The notes beneath the pieces were generated by a model. It was not told where the DNA came from, searched no databases, and saw only the letters and a program-made list of their open reading frames with translations. Below are positions 17,561 to 21,724 of a stretch of DNA of 21,724 nt, in pieces. The translations under genes were made by a program, and so were the position numbers. Position 1 is the stretch's first letter; each line of letters starts with the position of its first letter. The stretch is taken from the NCBI GenBank assembly GCA_033557675.1, contig JAWQRM010000527.1, positions 1 through 21,724 on the forward strand, given 5' to 3'. The stretch is from Coptodactyla brooksi. Its lineage: Eukaryota; Arthropoda; Insecta; Coleoptera; Scarabaeidae.

Positions 17561-17597
17561 ATTCAATGCTGATCAAAGCACTTGTTAACACCGCTAA

Positions 17598-17618
17598 ATT
17601 TGCATATCTAATGCAAAT
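17598..17618. promoter_or_regulatory. Inverted pair of octamer (ATTTGCAT) sites
   Basis: ATTTGCAT at 17598-17605 and ATGCAAAT at 17611-17618 form a perfect inverted pair with a 5-bp spacer. Each is an exact match to the POU-domain octamer. The pair lies about 110 bp upstream of the TATA-like motif at 17727, a usual distance for a proximal element. Confidence 0.4.
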
Positions 17619-17726
17619 ATTTGTCGAATAGCGCTCTGGCAGTCTACAAGGGTTTCCTATTTGGCAAATATACACATATTATTTACGGTCTGTATTAAAG
17701 GATTTTTAAAATTGGATTTAAGCATT

Positions 17727-17806
17727 TATATAAGCTCGAAATCACGTGCAACCGGTTAGTAGTGGTCTTGTTGTCGACACTATCAGTGAGTGTACAAAAA
17801 ATGGTA
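17727..17806 (+). promoter_or_regulatory. Candidate core promoter with very short first coding exon
   Basis: TATATAAG at 17727-17734 is followed by an exact CACGTG E-box (17743-17748) and TTAGTAG at 17756, whose A at 17758 lies 31 bp after the TATA start and could be an initiator. A TCAGTG at 17783 is an alternative arthropod-type initiator. The first ATG downstream (17801) is followed at once by GTAAATA, a fair splice-donor match, so the first exon could end after the start codon. I found no convincing second exon within the window. TATA-like strings are common in AT-rich DNA, so this is only a candidate. Confidence 0.3.
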
Positions 17807-17833
17807 AATACAATTTATTATATTACGTATTCG

Positions 17834-17837
<4 letters not shown>

Positions 17838-17873
<36 letters not shown>
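17838..17873. repeat. (AT)18 microsatellite
   Basis: An uninterrupted 36-bp AT dinucleotide run starts 35 bp after the candidate splice donor at 17804. It is likely to vary in length between individuals. Confidence 0.98.
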
Positions 17874-17880
<7 letters not shown>

Positions 17881-17999
17881 TTGTCGTAATGTGCGCACCT
17901 GTGCTAATTTTTCTAAAACACATTAACTAACAAATGTTATTTATAGCAATAGTATTCTTGTATTCCATTTTACGTCTAAAATAGGAGTTATTATATAGC

Positions 18000-18021
18000 G
18001 TTACGCAAAAGATTGCGTAAC
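18000..18021. repeat. 9-bp perfect hairpin
   Basis: GTTACGCAA (18000-18008) and TTGCGTAAC (18013-18021) flank AAGA. Its role is unknown. Confidence 0.7.
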
Positions 18022-18786
18022 TCTGTCTTTTATAGGAATTACTAGACTACTAGGAAAGGCAATTAAATACTGCTTAGCAAAGAATACCTCTGTCATCGTG
18101 TAATTTGGAAACTTTTTGGGATAAAATTGTTGTAGTTGCTGCAAATTGTAAACTAAAATTGTCAATAATCAATTACGCACGTTACCCGACCTAACATACA
18201 CATACGTTGTTTTCTGGTGGAAGAGTGCCATAATTGTACACGTTTTCTTATAAATACAACCTTGAGTGCAAACGTTGAGTGCAGTTATTGCACTTAGAAT
18301 TACTCAAATAATTCTGAAGATTTAATGTAAATATACATAGATGCATTAGTAGTAGTTAGCCGGTGTTGACCAGTCTGAGGGTTTTACTTTTTTTATTGTA
18401 AATTTTTTTGTATATACTTTTGATTTAGGGATTGACCTAGCGATTTATTTTTTTTATTCGGGTGTGTAGTATGCATTCTAATAAACAAAGGTATGTGCGA
18501 ACATTACTACAATTAAACAGTAATAAAGATAAAAATCATTTTAAATTTAAAAATATTTAAAACATAAAAAATATGTGCTAAAATATGTGCTAATATCGTG
18601 TATTGTAATTATCACAAGTCTCAGCAATTAAAGAATTTTTTTTTATTTTAACAATGTAATATGTTACTGTTTGATCTCAACATCCATTAATCTAAACCAA
18701 GCTTAAAAATTTACCTTTTAACCTTTTTCTACTTTAGTTTTTACAAAACTCACTTTTGCGTCAGGCTGAATTTTAAATAATTTTTT

Positions 18787-18806
18787 AAATTTTAAATTTA
18801 AAATTT
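18787..18806. repeat. 20-bp perfect AT palindrome
   Basis: AAATTTTAAATTTAAAATTT reads the same on both strands. It contains only A and T, so chance is a reasonable explanation. Confidence 0.7.
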
Positions 18807-19144
18807 GTATTAGCTGTTTCATAAAAATTTTGTAAACATTGCAGTAATTATTTTGCACGTTCCACAGTCATTGCGAATTTTATTGCCTAAAACATTTTCA
18901 ACTTATTGACCTAATCCTTTTTAGTGAAATAATTACAACTCTTTTGGGAGTTTCTAGATATTATGATTACATCTAGAATATTACACAAAAATCAACTTTG
19001 AACTCTACAGTTTCATCTTCGATCAGTTGTTTGTAATCAAATATTCGTAATCGAAGTATTTTTTGTTTACTTTTCGCGCTTTCAGGCCTCTTTGTGTTTT
19101 CAATTTGTACATCTTTAGCACCAATCAATTGATCATTAAGACTT

Positions 19145-19395
19145 TTATCGGAACGATAAGTTTTGAAAAATTTAGCAAAATCATTTAAATAAATACAAGA
19201 CTAAGAAACCTCACTACTCTGCTCAGGTATTTTATATTTAAGATATTTATTGATCGTCTTATCTTATCAGTTGCATTGCCCAACACTGCTTTATATAATA
19301 TGATGGGTACATATTGGATGTGTCGGCGATATGGTGGTAGATTACACAAAATAAGATCATACCAACAATATTCTGGTTATAATTAGGATGATAAG
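19145..19395. promoter_or_regulatory. Cluster of GATA-type motifs
   Basis: TTATCG (19145) and CGATAA (19154) form an inverted pair. TTATCTTATCAG (19259-19270) holds two overlapping reverse-strand GATA sites, and GATAAG follows at 19390. GATAAGACG occurs both at 19390 (+) and about 19267 (-). Such clusters occur in insect gut and fat-body enhancers, but short AT-rich motifs arise easily by chance. Confidence 0.2.
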
Positions 19396-19548
19396 ACGTT
19401 CGTATTAACTGTACCCGAGATATTTTAACACTAGTACAAACATCGCCAATAAAATGTTAAGTAGCATGCGAGAATCGAAGAAAAATCGTTTGACACGGCT
19501 TCTGTAGTCATGCCAAGTGATGTTCTTAACGAGCACGTTCTGAAAAGT

Positions 19549-19637
19549 ATAAAATATATGACATCATAGCTAACGTACAGGTTGTTCCTAATTTACGTGG
19601 TATCCCATTTACTATGTATGCATGTCATATATTTTAT
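19549..19637. repeat. Inverted repeat with 16-bp perfect arms
   Basis: ATAAAATATATGACAT (19549-19564) recurs in exact reverse complement at 19622-19637, spaced by 57 bp. The inner flanks (CATAGCTAA and, inverted, CATAGTAAA) continue the similarity. It looks like a small fold-back or miniature element of about 90-100 bp, although no target duplication is clear. Confidence 0.7.
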
Positions 19638-20539
19638 GTACTACAATGTTTATTTTATTAGCTCTCGTAGCCTTCTTCGTTTTAAATTATTTAAAAAAAT
19701 ATATAATTTAATACAATTTACTTTAAAAAATAAAGTAGTTAAATAAGTTAAAAATAAAAACTTTTCAAATTGATGAAAGTTTCCTGATCTGTAAACCTGA
19801 AAACTCTGTGCTGACGGCGATTTTACAGATCATACGTTTATTTTTGGTTGTTTCGTAATAACTGTTTTACTATAATAATTAGAGATTAATACAAGGTATT
19901 TTTCATTAATCTCAAGCTAATTTTTCAAAAAAAAAAGTTTTTTTTTAATTTTGTTTTTTTGAAGTAGTGTGTTTACCTGAACTGTGTTTTACATTGAAAA
20001 TTACGAATGGTATTTATTACTTTAATATTTCTACTAGTAGCACGTGTTCTGTAATTTTAGTTTTTCGAAATGTACTGGATGTGCTAACTAACCATTACCT
20101 GCTGAGTGTACACTGTTTACTTCCTTCTTGCCACAACTAACTATAGACACGATTGCACATCCTGGTGCAATATCCACGATGGCACATTCATTGCAATATA
20201 CGGAAATAAAATATTTCCAAAAGGAGTGTTCACTATATGCTGCTATAAAACAAGCGACATAAGTACGTAGAAAACTTCAAAACGTAGTTCTGATAAAATT
20301 ACTAATAAAATTGTAAGGAGCCAAAGACGTGATATATAACTTGACTTCTTTGTTGGAAGGCTGTAGTTGATAAACAACTAAAGTACCTAATTATATAGTA
20401 TCGTCTTATATAATCTTGTAACTTTGTGGATTACATATTAAAGGTGGGAGTATACGTAAGTATCTATTAGGTTGTTCGGAAAGTAATTTCGTTTTTTTTT
20501 GTGAAAATGAAAGGCACCTTTTTAGAGTATTTAAATATT

Positions 20540-21289
20540 TTATGTAATTACATATTCACCATTTTGGTCCAACATCTTTTGGCAGCTTTCTTGCAGTTGC
20601 ATGATTCCACGTTCATAAAACTTCTGATCCTTGCTGGCAAAAAAACTGATCCAAATTATTTCTAACGGCTTCATTTGAAGTAAAGGTTTTGCCGTCCAAA
20701 AAAAAATTGTAGAGACCGAAACAAGTAATAATCGGAAAGTGTCAGATCTGCAGAATATGGTGGGTGTGGTAGTACATCCCATCCAAGCTTTTGGCGAGTT
20801 ACCAAACTAGGTTTTCTTTATCAACTTTTGTTGATCTTTATCAACTTTTATTGATTACATTTTTTGCAAAATTTCAAAATTTGCTATAAAAGCTTTTGGC
20901 GAATTACCAAACTGATATACGGTCTCGCATTATCTTGGTGGAATCCTATACCTTTTCTATTGATCAGTTCTGGCCTTTTCTGTTTGAGTGACTCATACAA
21001 TTTGTCCACTTGATGACAGTACACTGTAGAATTGATCGTCATATTCCCCAAAAAAAATTGAAAAGAGCCCCTAAAAATTTTGGAAACTTGCATAAATTTT
21101 TGCAAACGTTGGCAAAATTTTGTTTGCTGGTTTGCAAAAAAATTGCAAGCCACCTTTGACATTGACATTCTGTCAATACAGCTTCTCCATACACATCGAC
21201 TAGGCAATTCTTTTCTCGCTTGAACGACATTTTTACCTTTTTTATAATAAATGCAAAATGTTCCGAAAATGTTGTTTTTGATTCTCCAT
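20540..21289 (-). pseudogene. Mariner transposase relic, copy 2
   Basis: The start is the ATG at 21289-21287: MENQKQHFRNILH, the typical mariner N-terminus. After shifts come KKGKNVVQAR, VYGEAVLTECQCQRWLAIF (helix-turn-helix region), then the filler (FANVCKNLCKFPKFLGALFNFF in one frame) in place of the first catalytic Asp region. The frame resumes as INSTVYCHQVDKLYESLKQK, RPELINRKGIGFHQDNARPY (second Asp) and IRQKL. A 105-bp duplication with filler follows, then GWDVLPHPPYSADLTLSDYY (third Asp) and LFRSLQ. The C-terminus ends QNGEYVIT with a stop at 20542-20540. The long open frame to 21432 runs into the neighbouring element upstream of this ATG and is not a real extension. Inactive. Confidence 0.8.
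20785..20913. repeat. 24-bp direct repeat flanking a 20-bp tandem pair
   Basis: AAGCTTTTGGCGAGTTACCA (20785) recurs as AAGCTTTTGGCGAATTACCA (20890), the 24-bp match ending in AACT, offset 105 bp. Between them CTTTATCAACTTTTGTTGAT (20816-20835) is repeated with one change at 20836-20855. Copy 1 has no such insert, so it arose within copy 2. Confidence 0.88.
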
Positions 21290-21386
21290 GTTTCATAACA
21301 CACGAAAGAAAACAATTGCACAGAATTGAACAAAATATTTTTCACACATACACTTTGCACAACATCAGCTATCAGAATATATAATG

Positions 21387-21724
21387 TACAAGGTGGGGCA
21401 AAAGTCCCGCTACCATTTTGATTGCGCGCCATCTGGGTTATGTGACGTTTAGCTCAGTTTAGCTTTAAACATTGTGTTGTGTAGACGTCCAAATTTTATA
21501 ATGGATAAATATACACCACAAGAACGAGCAGAAATAGTGACAATATTTATTGAAAATAATGGTTCCATTATTGCCACTCAGCGGAAATTGCGTCAAAAAT
21601 ATCCTAATCGTCCAGTGCCTCACAAAACCACAATTTATCATTTACATGCGAATTTTCGACAGTACGGTACGACAGCAGACAGACCCCGTTCTGGAAGACA
21701 ACGGACGTCTCGTAACGCTGAAAA
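21387..21724 (+). mobile_element. 5' part of a Tc1/mariner-superfamily element
   Basis: TA at 21387-21388 is followed by CAAGGTGGGGCAAAAGTCCC, which has the form of a terminal inverted repeat of insect Tc1/mariner-superfamily elements. A leader of about 110 bp leads to a transposase ATG at 21501. The element lies inside the 5' leader of mariner copy 2 and runs off the window end, so its other end is not visible. Confidence 0.7.
21501..21724 (+). CDS. Transposase, N-terminal part (runs off window)
   Basis: The first 74 codons are open from ATG 21501 to the window end. The start MDKYTPQERAEIVTIFIENN followed by GSIIATQRKLRQKYPNR and TTIYHLHANFRQYGTTADR is the helix-turn-helix pattern of IS630/Tc1/mariner-type transposases with a DUF4817-like N-terminus. 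It ends at RPRSGRQRTSRNAE, where the linker to the second helix-turn-helix (usually ...ENI..V) begins. The Arg-rich linker fits minor-groove contact. No stop or frameshift is seen, unlike every other transposase here, so this copy may be young. The catalytic DDE domain is outside the window, so activity cannot be judged. Confidence 0.8.
   Translation, partial: MDKYTPQERAEIVTIFIENNGSIIATQRKLRQKYPNRPVPHKTTIYHLHANFRQYGTTADRPRSGRQRTSRNAE

Larger units (their letters stand above)
17874..20460. other. Long AT-rich region without recognisable genes
   Basis: Apart from the listed hairpins and GATA-type motifs, I see no coding block or element end on either strand. If the promoter at 17727 is real, this would be its intron or downstream region. 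AG-preceded pyrimidine tracts (for example before 17947 and 18471) exist, but none leads into a sensible open frame. Confidence 0.45.
20467..21388 (-). mobile_element. Defective mariner, copy 2
   Basis: The left end TTAGGTTGTTCGGAAAGTAA at 20467, preceded by TA (20465-20466), is a classic mariner terminal repeat and marks the 3' end of the minus-strand gene. The opposite terminal repeat is not present before 21387, where another element's end begins within what should be the 5' leader, so it probably lies outside the window beyond that insertion. It has the same internal deletion and filler as copy 1, but with a single unit. Confidence 0.8.

Noticed and set aside
20884..21432. 182-codon minus-strand open frame
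   Set aside because: Its N-terminal third lies in the leader of the mariner and in the terminal repeat of the neighbouring element. The true mariner start is the ATG at 21289, which is in another frame, and the frame ends in the filler-flanked duplication.

Overview
This is a eukaryotic, AT-rich stretch with the look of an arthropod, most likely insect, genome. The evidence is the density of degenerate Tc1/mariner, hAT, piggyBac-like, pogo-like and non-LTR relics, TA-rich intergenic DNA, a (TA)18 microsatellite and no compact gene arrangement. I cannot name the species. I see no complete host gene. Nearly everything recognisable is a transposon at some stage of decay, so most entries are pseudogenes or element ends.

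Layout. 1-1547: relic of an IS630/Tc1/mariner-superfamily element (+). 1731-2098: first copy of an interspersed repeat that begins with a perfect 22-bp palindrome (second copy 13369-13735, possible fragment near 6362). 2100-4180: nested insertions. A piggyBac-like relic is followed by an internally deleted mariner (2371-4180, TA target duplication), which is interrupted by a defective hAT element (2667-3961) with a perfect 8-bp target-site duplication. 4501-5977: degenerate pogo-like element (-). 6052-6366: unidentified acidic reading frame (-). 8210-9195: non-LTR reverse-transcriptase relic with a 372-bp fold-back element inside it (8353-8724). 10130-10396: second, jockey-like reverse-transcriptase fragment. 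11457-12696: relic of a DDE transposase with a CELNxIE-type C-terminal motif. 13736-15640: AT-rich DNA with strong short hairpins.

15644-16600 and 20467-21388 hold two defective mariner copies, on + and - strands, that share the same odd internal junction. The first has amplified a 138-bp segment in tandem. 17598-17806 resembles an insect RNA polymerase II promoter with a very short first exon. From about 21387 to the window end is the 5' part of another Tc1/mariner-superfamily element. It appears to be inserted in the 5' leader of the second mariner copy, and its reading frame is uninterrupted, so it is probably the youngest insertion here.

There are no operons or cooperating genes. What the window offers is insertion history and defective-element evolution: nested target duplications, internal deletions, in-element tandem amplification and fold-back structures. 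I found no convincing new multi-gene system.
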